Position numbers and translations under genes: made by a program. A DNA stretch of 31,727 bases from Paratrimastix pyriformis (taxonomy: Eukaryota; Preaxostyla; Paratrimastigidae). The stretch spans positions 1 through 31,727 of the forward strand of contig JAPMOS010000301.1 of NCBI GenBank assembly GCA_027972325.1. Direction: 5' to 3'. How positions within the stretch are numbered: position 1 is the stretch's first letter; each line of letters starts with the position of its first letter. The notes beneath the pieces were generated by a model. It had not been told where the DNA came from. It worked only from the letters and a program-made list of their open reading frames with translations, and searched no databases. Shown one piece after another: positions 1 to 10,200 of this stretch.

Positions 1-693
1 TGCCCCCGGTTCTGGTCCTTGGTCAGGAACCGGGGCGGTGGGAGTGGACTTCTTTCGGCAGAACCTAGCCTCAGAAGTGCCGTGGATCAACCCACCGTTC
101 TCGCTCATCCTCAGAGTCTTGGAACGGTTGAGGGAGCAGCGGGGGAAGCCCTTCTCCTCACCCCGGTGTGGACATCGGCACCGTGGTGGCCAGTGATGCT
201 GCATGGCGAGTGGCACCTGGCCCACCCTGACCTTACCGCGGCAGGAGAACACATTCCTGGCAGGCACGACACGCAACCTCAAGGGTGGGCCCCACTGGGA
301 GTGTTGTGTGACACAGGTGTCGGGGGACCCAGTCCGGCAAGCCAGGGCACACCTCGAGTGGGGTTGGCAGACACTCACCAATCCGGATCTCACCCTCGTC
401 CGGAAGTTCCAGGACCGACAGCTGCACCCCATGGGTCCAGCCCGGATCTTCGACGACCCGGAGGCCTGGTGGGGGGTAGCAGAGCCCCTGATCCCACAGT
501 GGGACAGGGAACTGTAGACGTCGACGCAGACTCGGGAGAGGACATGACCTTAGCCGAGCTGGCAGCGTCTCTGCGCTCAAAGAGCACCACCACCCCCACT
601 CTCATGACACACCACCCGGAGTCCTGTGTGACAAACCCGCCGGGTCGGTCGGAAGCACCCACGAATGGGGCCTGTGATGCCCAGAACGCCGCG
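1..693 (+). mobile_element. DIRS-like retrotransposon fossil, upstream part
   Basis: The + strand near positions 50-160 encodes a stretch containing PWINPPFSLILRVLERL. This resembles the NPPF/NPPY region that follows RNase H in DIRS-type polyproteins and belongs to their Dam-like methyltransferase domain (family knowledge). The rest is Pro/Gly-rich coding-like sequence without a recognised domain. The sequence stops at a LINE insertion, and the tyrosine recombinase of what is probably the same element resumes beyond position 12000, so the two parts flank the LINE. The element is broken and looks old. Its reverse transcriptase would lie before the window start. Assignment to DIRS rests on this motif plus the recombinase downstream. 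Confidence 0.5.
684..693. repeat. Target-site duplication of the LINE, left copy
   Basis: GAACGCCGCG lies directly before the LINE's first bases (ACCCCCGG) and recurs directly after its CA tail at 11990-11999. It marks target-primed insertion into the DIRS-like element. Confidence 0.85.
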
Positions 694-780
694 ACCCCCG
701 GTCGCATAGACCCTCGAGTTTTGAATTCCTTTGCCCCGTTTTTTGCGTTGATTCTCTCGCTGCCTCTTGCTATTTTCCAA

Positions 781-1269
781 TGAACAAGACTGAAGAACAA
801 TCTGGGATGACGATGGAGCAAATGGAAGAAGCCGGGAAGATTGAGGAGAAGAAACGGGATGCAGAAGCAGCTGTTGCGCAATCGGAGGCTGCGAGCAAAA
901 AGAGACGTGAGGGTAAGGTCGGTACATTTCGCTTTTGTGGTGGGGTGAGGGGGGGACCTGCATCGGGTCCTGGCCCTATCAATGTGATCGTGGTCTTACT
1001 GGTAGTTTGTTGGATGATGTCTCTTTTGTCGCAGAGAGTCCGTGTTCCGGTTCGTTTCAAGAAGCCTCTGGACTCGTCCTCGCCCAACTATCGAAACTTG
1101 ACATTGGCAATGGAGAGGGATGGATTCGCTGAGCCGCTTGTGGAGGGCTCCTACCCCTCCTTTGAGGTGCTCATCTATGAAGACGATTTAGAGCTATTGG
1201 ACAAGTTTTGTGGGGTGAAGGGATTGGACATCCTGGACCACCGAATGGAGGAATTACCTGAGTTGCGCT
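781..1269 (+). pseudogene. LINE ORF1, N-terminal part
   Basis: The first ATG of the LINE follows an 87-bp leader. The product starts MNKTEEQSGM and its first 45 residues are rich in Glu, Lys and Ala (KIEEKKRDAEAAVAQSEAAS), probably helical or coiled coil. A hydrophobic stretch follows near residues 65-85 (INVIVVLLVVCWMMSLL), then a mixed domain ending in EELPELR. Element A sits exactly here. After A and one target copy the same frame continues with SATTIVGDFSLELLL, so A landed inside coding sequence. I do not recognise the domain. The hydrophobic part could instead be a retained intron (see rejected items). The start is chosen as the first ATG after the element's 5' end. Confidence 0.6.
1261..1269. 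repeat. Target-site duplication of element A, left copy
   Basis: AGTTGCGCT, repeated at 2707-2715, brackets element A exactly, one copy after its CA-type tail and one before its 5' end. Confidence 0.85.
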
Positions 1270-1349
1270 GTGTGTGTGTGTTATACTATTCAATCACCTA
1301 AACAGCACGACATAATCGAACTGAGAAATAGTGAATGAAAACCGTTGGT

Positions 1350-1374
1350 CCGGCCGAAGCCGGCGGGTAAAATG
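1350..1374 (-). promoter_or_regulatory. Conserved 3' hairpin of element A
   Basis: On the - strand, TTTTACCCG then CCGGC-TTCG-GCCGG, a 5-bp stem capped by a UUCG tetraloop. An upstream pairing (ATGC with GCAT around a CCC/GGG core, about 1371-1416) can form beside it. It is the likely recognition site for the LINE reverse transcriptase, by analogy with LINEs that require their own 3' stem-loop. Confidence 0.7.
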
Positions 1375-1538
1375 CACCCCAGCGCTCCCTCCAGGGGAAG
1401 GTGCACAGGGGGCATCGGGAGGAAGAGAGAGACTGGAAACTCGCAAGGAAACATCAACTCGCATACAAAATGGAACAAAGAGGACATGACAGAATGAGGG
1501 GGCGGGGGGACCGAAGAACAGAAAAAAGAAAACGAAAG

Positions 1539-2655
1539 TTAATACGAGAAGCACTCCTCGCGCCAGCCTGAGGGGGGGCTACTGCCCATCCACCAGCACC
1601 GGAATGACCGGTAGCTCAACTTGGATGGTCCCCTGATCCACCGTCCCCACACTGGCTCCTTCCCCACATCATGATCCCCCCGGCTGGGGACCAGGTCGGC
1701 GGCACCAATCTTGCGAACAGCAGCGGAAGCAGCCGGCGCCACGGCAGCGGGATCAGGCGCCTTGGTGTCAGCCATGGCAGGGCCAGACACAGACAAGGGG
1801 GGCACAACAACAGGGACAGCAGGGGCAGGGGCACCCACTGCAGGGGCGATCGACTTCTTGCCTCCGGGCTCACCCCCCTTCGCCGAGGCTGGGGCTGGGG
1901 TGCGGGAGCTCGCAGGCGGCTTGGCGACCACTGGGTCAGGAACCGGGGTGGACGGGGCGGTGGGCGCCGCCGGTTGATGTGCAAACGGGTTCCCGAAGGG
2001 GGCCGGGACCGCAGGGGGGTGCACAGTGGTGACCTCAAAGGGGTTGGCAGCCCGTCCTTTCTTGGAGCCCGAGAGCGACTTCGGAGAAGGAGGGCTGCGA
2101 GGGTGTGGCGGACCTCCGCAATTGACGGGGTGGGGTGGTGATACATGATGTCGGCCGACACCCACTCATTGAGGTTGTGTGACGTGACGAATCAGACGGT
2201 TTCAAAGAGCGGTTGGATGAGGCTGCGGGACCACCAAAACGCATACTCATTGGGAGCTCCTCGGACGATTCCGATGAGATACTCTCCAAGTCCGATTGTC
2301 CAGCATGCCACGTGACAGAGCCAAGCACTTGATAAAAGAAGTCAGTCATAGACGAAACGAGCATTTCTCGCTCGAGGCTGCCGAGCATTTCAACGATCGT
2401 CTTCAGCAATGCTCTGGAGACGACCCGCTGCTTGTGAACAGTGATGTACCCAAACAATTTCGCAAGCTCAGGAAGCATCTTTTGCGTAAGCACCTTGAAA
2501 TCGCTGTCCAGATCCGTATAGCGGAGATGCTTTTCAGAGATGTCGCGGTTCAGGAAGCGCAGAAACGGATCATCATTGCGTTTAATTTCGGCATGCATCA
2601 TGACGAAGTTGCTGACGTCTCCATCAAGATCGTCATTTTCCGAGCAGATTTCCAT
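1539..2655 (-). pseudogene. Element A protein (helical domain plus Pro/Ala tail)
   Basis: The start at 2655 gives MEICSENDDL followed by an acidic, leucine-rich domain of about 130 residues. It aligns by eye with the N-termini of B and C: DD...F, then L.P.L..LFGYI..., then LL...IVEML, then an FFYQVLG-like segment. The middle is rich in Pro, Ala and Ser with two NPF tripeptides (ANPFEV, GNPFAH). The C-terminus (VWGRWIRGP, LSYR, WWMGSSPPSGW, FSY) matches B closely. The N-terminal and C-terminal halves lie in different frames that overlap at 2035-2165, so this copy needs a frameshift to be read through. The protein could be a relative of a LINE ORF1 nucleic-acid chaperone, but no known domain is visible. 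No RNA-binding motif or Cys/His knuckle is seen. Confidence 0.6.
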
Positions 2656-2706
2656 CCAACGGGACGCTCGGATTTGAATTCAAAAGGACGCCAATGCCGG
2701 GGGAGC

Positions 2707-2715
2707 AGTTGCGCT
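2707..2715. repeat. Target-site duplication of element A, right copy
   Basis: Second copy of AGTTGCGCT, immediately upstream (in element sense) of the 5' end of element A. Confidence 0.85.
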
Positions 2716-3286
2716 CAGCCACTACGATTGTTGGGGACTTCTCCCTGGAGTTGCTCCTGAAAGCGATTAGGGAAGCCAATCCTGGCTGCTTTGTGACTGG
2801 GAAACAAGTTCATGGCAAGGTCTGTCAGGTGGGGGTTGGGAATGATCATCTCTTGGTAGGTGCAAGACCCTATGATGAAGGTGTTCCGTGTGCTATGTGT
2901 GGTGAGGGGCCCGCCAGTGTGGCCATCGGTCGTGGCGGGTCGCCGGCCGATTTTTGCCGGGGAGCGGTCGGAGCAGTTCGAGAATGTGCCTGGCAAGACG
3001 GTCATCGTGCTGCGGCCGGCTGGTTGCAGATCGGTGGCCGACGTGATGCGGTGGTTTGCGACGAGCGGTCTCACCGCCCCGGACCAAATCAAACTGAAGG
3101 ATCGCGATTTGGATTCGGGGCGGTGGGACGAAACTTCGTCCTCCGCATCCCGACCGACAGGTCCCCAGGGCCCGGGCTATGGCGCGGAGGGGGCAGGAAG
3201 TGGGGGCTGTTGTTGTTGCGGATACGGGCGGGCTGTGAGTGTAGGAGCTGGGCGGGTTGGGGGTGCGGGTGGGCAGCTGCTGTGAT
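2716..3286 (+). pseudogene. LINE ORF1, continuation after element A
   Basis: It resumes the frame of the first ORF1 segment (SATTIVGDFSLELLLKAI, then GCFVTGKQVHGKV). Near 2880 the coherent sequence moves to another frame (VFRVLCVVRGPPV, FENVPGKTVIVLRPAG, VADVMRWFATSGLTAPDQIK), so one indel is implied. This domain contains a mix of beta-like and helical stretches and ends in a Gly/Ser/Cys-rich tail before a stop near 3284. I do not recognise it. Its place in a LINE ORF1 suggests nucleic-acid binding, but that is inference only. Confidence 0.45.
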
Positions 3287-4173
3287 CATCGGCCCCCCCC
3301 TATTTCTCCCTCCTTCTGTGTTGGCACTGTCTGAAAACGAGTGGAAGGGAGCTGGTAAAGATCTGAAAGGACTGGGTGGAAGGCTGGAAATGGAGGTGCA
3401 TCGAAAGTCGATCATGTTTGAAACAATGAAACCGATAAAACAAAGAGGGGTGGAGGCTTTGGTTAGTGGGAAGAATCAATAAAGGAGGTGGAAGTGGGTG
3501 GGGAGGAGAATTGGAAGGTAAAATTGAGTGGGTGGAGATATCGTAGACAAGAAGGAGGGGAACGAAGGTGGGTGGGAATTAATAAAGGGTAAATGTAGTT
3601 GATCCAAAGAGAGGGGCGAGAAGCGTGGTTGTCTGGGTTGGATAAAGACTGGTAATGAGAACTGGGAATGCTGGTACGGAGAGGGAAGACCTCTGGAAGG
3701 GGCGAAGGGCCGGTGGTGGACGGGAGAGAGATGGGATCAGGAGGGTTGGCGGGGGTTGGGATGGCTGTTTTCTCCCGCGTTTTCTGGTGGGCTGAGCGCC
3801 TGCTGTGGTTGGATGGCGTGCCAGCCGGTGTGGTGGCTGCATTGGGTGGCGGCTGCCCTCAGGTTGGTGTGGTATGTCTAGCCGATGTCTCGTTGGTCTG
3901 TGGATGGAGGAAGATGGATGGAGAGTTTCTAATCATGCTTTGATCATAGTCTCCCGGCTGGACAGAGTGCTTTGCCTCGGAGGTGGGCCCTGTCTGGTGT
4001 CGGAAATAACTACCGGTTTGTTGGTTGTTGGGACGTCTGGCAGCGGCTCATCCTTAGAATTTCAGATATCTGGCCCTGAGATGCCTGTCTGACCGTCTGG
4101 TCAGATGGAAGATCCTTCTCTGGGATGTTGCTGATGCGGCGTTCTTTGGGAGAGTCTGTCTTTCCGGTATTCT
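3287..4173 (+). other. LINE internal region without a recognisable domain
   Basis: Purine-rich + strand sequence between two ORF1-like parts. Short open frames exist, but none looks like a conserved protein. It could be a spacer between LINE ORFs or coding sequence decayed by indels. Confidence 0.35.
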
Positions 4174-5124
4174 TTTGTCATCTTCAGAAACTTTTAGGAA
4201 TGTGGCCGCTGATTCTGTTAAGGCTGGTCAAGGGCAGCCTGGTTACTGTTTTGAGCTTTCCTGGAATGGGGTTGGTCTGTGTGTACCCTCTTTTCAGTCA
4301 TTCAATTCCAATACTGGACTCAGCAGATGGGAGCTCCAATGCCTGCATCGCACAAAACCTCCGAATGAATGGGCCGTCCGTCTGAAGGTCTGTGTGAGTA
4401 TTCATTTGTTACAGTTTGCATTTCCTGAGATCGATGATCTCGGTAGGACTGGTGGTGACGCTAGGGCCGGTCAAGGGTCAACGGTCAAACCAGGACCCCT
4501 GCTACCCAGCGGTTCCTGCGGGTGCTGGAGAGAGGGGGCCGCTGGGCTACGTCGGCGGGATGCCCTAGGGATCGTTACCCTGGGGTGGCCAGAGAGAGGG
4601 TCGAGGACAACCTGGCTAAAATGTGGCAGGCAAACCTCACCGAGTGGTACGAGGAAAACCCCGATGGGGACAACCTCAAGAAGGAGGAAAACCCCGCCGT
4701 CGGGGACAACCTCAAGGGCATCGCTGGGCGACACCGGCTGGGTGGGGATGGACACGATGGAGGAAAACCAAGAAGGGGGACAACCTCAAGGAGGAAAACC
4801 CCGCCGTCGGGGACAACCTCAAGGGGCATCGCTGGGCGACATCGGCTGGGTGGGGACGGACACGGAGGAGGAAAACGGGGGACAACCTCAAGAAGGAGGA
4901 AAACCGAAGGGGACAACCTCATGAGGGGAAGGAGCAGAGAGAACCCCGACTTTGGGGAAAACCTCGATGGTGGGATGGAGGACGATGCCGGGGATGGGAA
5001 TGCGGCACAGGCTGGCGACATCGGGGCATACTACTTTGGCTCAGGTGGCTGGGGCTGGCTTCCTTTTGCTTACGGTCTGTGCGAATGTTTTCCTTGTTGC
5101 TGTTTGCCTTGTAGACTCCTTTGA
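4174..5124 (+). pseudogene. LINE ORF1-like segment with ENP-GDNL repeats
   Basis: Two overlapping frames cover this part. The first (4175-4480) reads MSSSETFRNVAADSVKAGQG and onward. The second (from about 4522) reads MLERGGRWATSAGCPRDRY and VEDNLAKMWQANLTEWYEE, then a repeat built on EENP..GDNL, with copies at EENPDGDNL, EENPAVGDNL, TEGDNL and ENPDFGENL. The DNA below is a tandem duplication of about 108 bp (see the repeat at 4683). The tail is Cys/Phe-rich before a stop at 5124. No known domain is visible. Frame changes between repeats suggest slippage damage. It probably belongs to a LINE ORF1 or to an N-terminal extension of the polyprotein. Confidence 0.4.
4683..4890 (+). repeat. About 108-bp tandem duplication inside the LINE
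   Basis: GAGGAAAACCCCGCCGTC starts at 4683 and again at 4791. The units share GGGGACAACCTCAAG and a CATCGCTGGGCGACA core and run on to the GGTGGGGA-GGACACG motif. Shorter GGGGACAACCTCA copies continue to about 4920. CCCCGCCGTCGGGG can form a small hairpin in each unit. Confidence 0.75.
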
Positions 5125-5689
5125 GTTTCGGCAGTGCTCTTGGGACAGGGAGGTTTGGAAAGGGAGACTGGCTCGGATATCATGGTTGCAAGTGATAATG
5201 TACGCTTGGGGGACTTGGAAGGTCTAGCATGCCAGGCCAATTGGAATTTTATTGTTGACCGATTTAAGAGATGGGTGGGGATGAAGGAGGGGTGGAAAAG
5301 GGGTGGGCTGGCATTGACTTGGCTGAGTTTTTGAAAAAGCTGGTTGGGTTGGTTGAGTTTTATTGTGACGATGACATCGGTAAAAGATTGGAGGCGGTGG
5401 GAGCAGGATTGCTATGGAGGTGGAAATGGAGTGGGGAGGGTGATGGAGAGCTGGAGGATGGTAATGGGAGTATAGAAATAAATGTCTGGCCACCTGCATC
5501 GCCGTTCAGGTGGTTGAGGCGGCTGGGGGGGTGGGGAGTTGTACGAGATATTGCGGGGAGGTCATGGGACCCCGGGTGGGAAGAAGGGGAGGAGCGAGGG
5601 GTTTGGACGAAGGGCAGGATGGGGAAGCGGAGGAGGCCTCGTTGGTGCTGCGGAGGTCTGGGATAGCGGCAAAGGTAACTGTGGAAGTG

Positions 5690-6170
5690 GAGGACACATG
5701 TCAGGAGTGTGAGCTTATGAGTAGCGGAACGGAGAAAGCGAACGAGGTGAGATTGGAGCGGGATCTGGAGAAAATGAGTGACGCTGTGGGAAGGGTGATC
5801 CTTTCAAATCAGAGGATACGAAAAGGTGCCCTGGGTGTGGGGTGGATCGTTGGCATGCGAGGGAGGAGCGGGTGGTGGGAACAGAGGTGTGTTGGTCGTC
5901 CAAGTGACGCGGGGTAGGGAAGGATGGTTGATAAGAGGCAATGGAGGTCCAGCCGGATGTGGTGGAAGTGGGCGGTAAGGTGTATCACATGGTAGCGGTG
6001 GCGGAGTTTTGTGGGAGAAGGGGTGGGCGACACTGGGTGGCGGTCAAAAAGATTGGAGACCAATGGTGGAGGTTTAATGACAGCAGGGTCGGAGAAGTTG
6101 GGGAAGAGGAAGCAGGTCATGGAGATGTGTTCCTATGTGGAGGGCAGGAAAGGCTTCGAAGATGAGAAGT
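5690..6170 (+). pseudogene. Ubiquitin-specific-protease-like domain in the LINE
   Basis: The clearest part is 5941-6165: GGKVYHMVAVAEFCG, then RRGGRHWVAVKK, then GDQWWRFNDSRVGEV. This is the pattern of the C-terminal catalytic box of USP/UCH-type deubiquitinases (Y.L.AV..H.G..GGHYVAY...W..FNDS.V), with His of GRHW and Asn/Asp of FNDS as expected catalytic residues. Just before it, in another frame, RGVLVVQVTRGRE fits the USP segment before the His box (P.VL.I.L.RF). Further up, VEDTCQECEL looks like half of the USP zinc ribbon. The Cys box (GNTCY) was not found, so this copy may be truncated or diverged. An Ulp1-type protease (HW...D) is the main alternative. Protease domains are known in a few LINEs such as RandI/Dualen. 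The domain lies just before the endonuclease, probably in one polyprotein, and is now frameshifted. Confidence 0.5.
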
Positions 6171-6397
6171 CGGCCTGGGACCGGCGTTCGGAGGTGTGAA
6201 GATGCAGATGGGAGGAGGAAAGGGCAAGGGATGGGCAGGGCGGAGCGCAGTGGGATGGGGTGTGGGTCAGGAAGTCAGGAGGGGAAAAGAAGGAGTGCGC
6301 CTGAAGAAAAGGAAAAGGAAATGCTGGATATTGAGCGGGTGTAAGGAAAACGGAGGCGGGAATTGCTAAAGGTGGAAGGCAAGGTGCCAAGGAGGAT

Positions 6398-7135
6398 CAG
6401 GTGAGGGTGGTCGGATGGAATGTGCGGGGCTGGGCTCGGAATGGAAAAAGTAGAAGATTTGCTGAAGGTGGGTCGAACGGACGTAGCGCTTTTGCAGGAA
6501 ACGAAAGGAACGAGGGACAATAAAGAATTTCTGCAGGAAAAATGGATGAAGGGTGGTGCTGGAGGAGCTCTGTGGCGGAGGTCTGTTAAGCGGCACGAGG
6601 GGGTGATGATTGGGTATAGAAACACTGCAAGTGGCAGTTCGAAAGATTACGGAGGTGATTCCTGGTTATCTCATGTTTATGGACTGGACGGAGGGGGAAG
6701 AATCAGATGAGACTCATCAACATGTATTTTCCTACTGGGGACGGAGAGGCGAACGTGAGGGTAAGGAGTGTGATCTTGGAGCGGTTGGAGGAGTGTGTGG
6801 CGGGGGCGTCGGATGGGAGAGAGTCGTGGTGCCACAGATGCGAACGGATGGGCTAAGGAAGGGGGGAGCAAGAGAAACTGGGATTGTATGATGTGGCGAA
6901 GATGGTTGGGAAGGCGGGGAGATAACTTTTATCCGGAGCCGGAAGGGTGGGACGGTGGCGAAAGAGGAAGAGCATGAAGGGAAGGGGAGGGCCCGGTTGG
7001 ATTTGTGTCTGTCGACGCAGGGGACAATGGGGAGGGTGCTGGACAATTTGTTTGTTTGGCGGAATGATGAGATTCAGTGGCAGGCGGTCACGGATCACCA
7101 CATGATTGTAACGGATCTCCGAAACATGGCGCCCT
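6398..7135 (+). pseudogene. LINE APE-type endonuclease domain
   Basis: It nicks target DNA to prime reverse transcription. In order along the + strand: VRVVGWNVRGWARNG at 6401 (the WNxRG start of APE endonucleases), VGRTDVALLQETKGT near 6465-6515 (catalytic Glu in QE), a segment INMYFPTGDGEANVRV near 6720 matching the Y.PT strand, and finally ITFIRSRKGG, RARLDLCLST and VTDHHMIVTDL near 7085-7120 (catalytic Asp-His pair). The motifs lie in more than one frame, with a shift close to 6440 and another after 6710, so this copy is not functional. The last frame (6955-7455) runs on towards the reverse transcriptase. Confidence 0.8.
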
Positions 7136-7189
7136 CTGCGGTGAAAATGGCTCGGAGGAAGGTGGCCATCTGCCCTTCCCGGACGGATG

Positions 7190-8930
7190 TGGAGGCACTG
7201 TTGCGGGACAAGAAGAAGGAGGAGTATGAGGTTATGGTTGGGAAAATGGAAAAGTACCGTGGGAAGGTTGCGCAAATGTTGCGAGAGGCAGCTGTGAAGG
7301 GGGAGGAGCCATCATTTGAACAGATGAGTGAGTTTCTTCGGGTGACAGCTGGCTGCGTTTTCGGCTATAGGGATGTGATGAATACGGATCGAGATTTTGA
7401 GCCTTTCAGGATAAAGAAATTGAGGAGGAGCGATGGCGGAGGAGGACTTGAGTAAGAGGAAGGAGATGTTGAAACAGCTGGCGAAGATGAGGTCGGTGCA
7501 TTATGGTAAGAGAGATAGGGCATTGGAGGGAAAGCGCAAGCGTATCTATAAGGGTATCATGACGGATGGCGCGGCGCCAATCACAACCTACGTGACTCGA
7601 AATGCGGAGGGGAAGATGGACAGGGTGGTGTCGGACCCGGCGGAGGTTAAGAGGGGATGGTGGGGTTTCATGGCGGGGCTTGCAAAAAGGAAGCTGCCGG
7701 TGGGGGACGGGGGGCAAAGACTGAAGGAGGTAACGGGAGGCGTGGGTGGAAGGGTAATTATGGCCCCTCTGACGACGCATGATATCCAGACAATACTGGG
7801 GGCTTTGCCGGACGGGAAAGCGGCTGGCCCGGACGGAGTGACGGCGGAGATGGTCCATGCTTGTCAGGACGAAATTAAGGAGTGGTTGGGGAGGCGATAC
7901 AACGAGATGTTGCAGAAGTCTGAGGTTCCTGAGGAGCTGAAACTCAGCTCGGTCTATATGGCAACCAAATCGCAGACGGAGCATCCGGGGATCCGGCGGG
8001 AAGAAGGCCTATAACTTTAATACAGGTCTTTTTGAAAGGACTGCAGGTAGTGATTGCCTCGAGATTTCAAGACTGGTGCGTTGAAAAAGGGGTATTCGGG
8101 GCGGAGCAGTTTGGTTTCCTGAGGGATCGGAGGATTGAGACGCCGATTGCCGAGATTTTGGGGGTGTTGACGGACTCGAAGATTATGGGAGGTAAGGAGT
8201 TCCACATGTGCGCGCTAGATATAAGAAAGGCCTATGATACAGTTGACATGGAGGCGCTCAGAAAGGGGTTGAGAAGGATGGGGGTGGAAGAGGAATTTGT
8301 CAGGTATGTGGACAGCTTGTATGAGGGGAGAAAGGCGCGTGTGATCACGGGGTACGGGTTGACGGATAGCTATGACATTGAGAGAGGAATTAGTCAGGGG
8401 GACCCGTTGTCCTGCCTGCTGTTTATCTCCTTCATGGAGGGAGTCTTGGCGGAGGTGAGACGACAGGAGGGGGGCTATATTCTGGATAGCGGCAGGAAGG
8501 TAAAGGTGTTGGCATTTGCGGACGACATTATGTTGGTGACGAGAACAAGGGAACAGATGGTCCGTTTGGTGAATACGGTAAGGCGGAAAGTGGAAGAGGC
8601 TGGTATGGAGCTGTCGTGGAGCAAGTGTGACTACCTGTGTGGCGGGGTGAAGGGGAAGACGGACTTGGATCTGGGAGAGGGTCGGAAGATCAGAGTGCAG
8701 CAAAAGGGTGGAGCAATTCGGTATCTTGGGATATGGATAGATGAGGAGATGAACATGAAGGTCAACACGGAGAAGGTGATCCAGAAAATGTGTGGGCGAC
8801 TGCACAGGCTCATGGACAAGAAGGTCCCTCCGAGGTTGATGGTGCAAATGATTAATGAGTGTGTCTCGACTTGCCTACAATACACGGCGAGGCAGTGCCC
8901 AATGCCGACAAGGGACTTGAAACACTGAAG
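7190..8930 (+). pseudogene. LINE reverse transcriptase
   Basis: It copies element RNA at the nicked target. Motifs in order: GKAAGPDGVTAEM near 7820 (RT motif 1), a shift of frame near 8010 around the expected YRPITL motif, EQFGFLRDRRIETPI near 8105, MCALDIRKAYDTVD near 8210 (catalytic motif A), GISQGDPLSCLLF near 8390 (motif B), VLAFADDIMLV near 8510 (motif C with the catalytic ADD), SKCDYLCGG near 8625 and IRYLGIWIDEE near 8720 (motifs D and E). The 8032-8928 frame is open through the whole palm. The thumb passes into other frames after 8928. All catalytic Asp residues are present; the frameshifts are what disable this copy. Confidence 0.93.
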
Positions 8931-9759
8931 CAGAGATATGCGAGGGTGTTCAGGAAATCGGAGGTTGTATTGGGAAATGCGACCCGGCAGAGGTGCTGTT
9001 CTTTCCGGAGGAGGAAGGGGTATGGGGCTGAAGGACCCGATTGATGTCCATGATATGATGGTGATGACACAAATTCTGGGAGGATGGCGGACGAGCAGGG
9101 GTGTGGAGTGGTGCTGCGGGAGGAGATCGCGCTGCTGCAGAAATTGTGGACGACGCGTGAGCCGCTGTTGGATGATGCAGGGAAGTGGGTGAAGATGCAC
9201 GGGCAGGAGAAGATGCCGGGGTGGTGATTGGGGCGCTGCAGGTGATGCACAGGAGAGACATGGCGATCCTGAGGGACGGTGAGAAACTGAAGGAGGAAGT
9301 GAGGTACGGCATGCCGACGACACTGGAAGAGATGGCGGAGCCTGCAAGATAACAAAGCACAGACAGACCCTCATGAAAAGGAAGATTCGGAGTGTGGCGG
9401 ACCTCATCATAGGGGAAGATTTCATTGGAAAGGGGTGATGCCGCAGTATGTGGAGATGATCAAAAGCGGGTGTGTCTGTATGGTAACAGGGTGAGTCCGG
9501 ACTATCTGCAATTGGCGAGGCGGAGGAGGTCGGGGAAGGAAGGGAGGGGAGAAGGAGAGGAGGAGAAATGCAGATAAGGGAAGAAAATGAAGGAAAGTCA
9601 GGGGCGGGCGGTCGGAAGCGAGACCAAGTCAAGAAAAACAAGGTTCAGGCGTCAAAGGGTGAAAAGAAATGGGAAGGATGGTGGGAGGAGAAGAAAGCTA
9701 TCATGCAGAAAAGGAAAGGAGGAAGGCGGAGTGTGATGAAAGGAAGTAAAGTGGTGGAG
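8931..9759 (+). other. LINE connector between RT and RNase H
   Basis: Purine-rich sequence in which fragments such as LKQRYARVFRKSEVVLG, DVHDMMVMTQILGGW and DMAILRDGEKLKEEV can be read in alternating frames. It corresponds to the thumb/connector of the polyprotein, eroded by indels. No separate gene is seen. Confidence 0.5.
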
Positions 9760-10200
9760 CCAGAGGCGGAATGGAGGTTGTTTTATACTGATGGGAGTGC
9801 GACAAGAAGCCGGAAGGAAAGACGGGCGGCGTTCGCGGTGATTGAGAGATTAAAAATGGGGCGCTGGCGGTGAGAGCGGGGAGGAGGTGTTCGGGTCGGG
9901 GCAGACTAACAATGAAGCGGAGTTGGAGGCTATTCTGGAGGCTATTCGGATTGGACAGGATGCGAATGTGGAAGTGAGAACGGACAGTAAAGTGGCAAAG
10001 GGTGGGTTGAGGGACTGATAAAGGGTTGGTGGAAACCAACGGATCTGATAGAATCGAAGGCGGAGGACTGCTGCGGAGGGGCAGCGGATTGTGAAGGAGC
10101 ATCGTGGAGATACGACTGGTCTGGGTTAAGGGACATCAGGAAACTAGTGCGTCGCTGGATGCGGAGGGAACAGATTGGCAGACAAGATTGCGGGACGGAG
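9760..10200 (+). pseudogene. LINE RNase H domain
   Basis: It removes the RNA strand after first-strand synthesis. Visible motifs: WRLFYTDGSAT at about 9775-9805 (first catalytic Asp in the TDGS strand), TNNEAELEAILEAIR near 9905-9950 (catalytic Glu), VEVRTDSKVAK near 9970-10000 (second Asp in TDS), and VWVKGHQETSASLD near 10120-10160 (the WV.GH motif and C-terminal Asp). The four blocks are in three frames, so at least two indels have accumulated. An RNase H after the RT is typical of I, R1-like and RandI-type LINEs. Confidence 0.85.

Larger units (their letters stand above)
1270..2706 (-). mobile_element. Element A: ORF-bearing non-autonomous retroposon, full length
   Basis: A 1437-bp insertion on the - strand inside LINE ORF1, flanked by the 9-bp duplication AGTTGCGCT. 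Read on its own strand it starts GCTCCCCCGGCATTGG and carries TTTTGAATTC in its leader, as the host LINE does. It has one degraded ORF (ATG ending at 2655) and a 3' UTR with a UUCG-loop hairpin (1350-1363), and it ends with GTATAACACACACAC. There is no polymerase, endonuclease or LTR. It shares both ends with the LINE and with elements B and C. The clean duplication and full length suggest it is younger than the LINE copy it sits in. A shortened relative lies at 16312-16748 on the other strand. Confidence 0.85.

Noticed and set aside
913-1034. Possible intron in LINE ORF1 (GTAAGG...GTCGCAG).
   Set aside because: The splice ends look good, but removal shifts the frame to an early stop, while the unspliced frame continues into plausible protein and on past element A. 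A donor at 918 would keep the frame but is a poor match.
4600-4920. Regular repeats as a CRISPR-like array.
   Set aside because: The repeats are long, adjacent, coding and without unique spacers; the context is a eukaryotic LINE.
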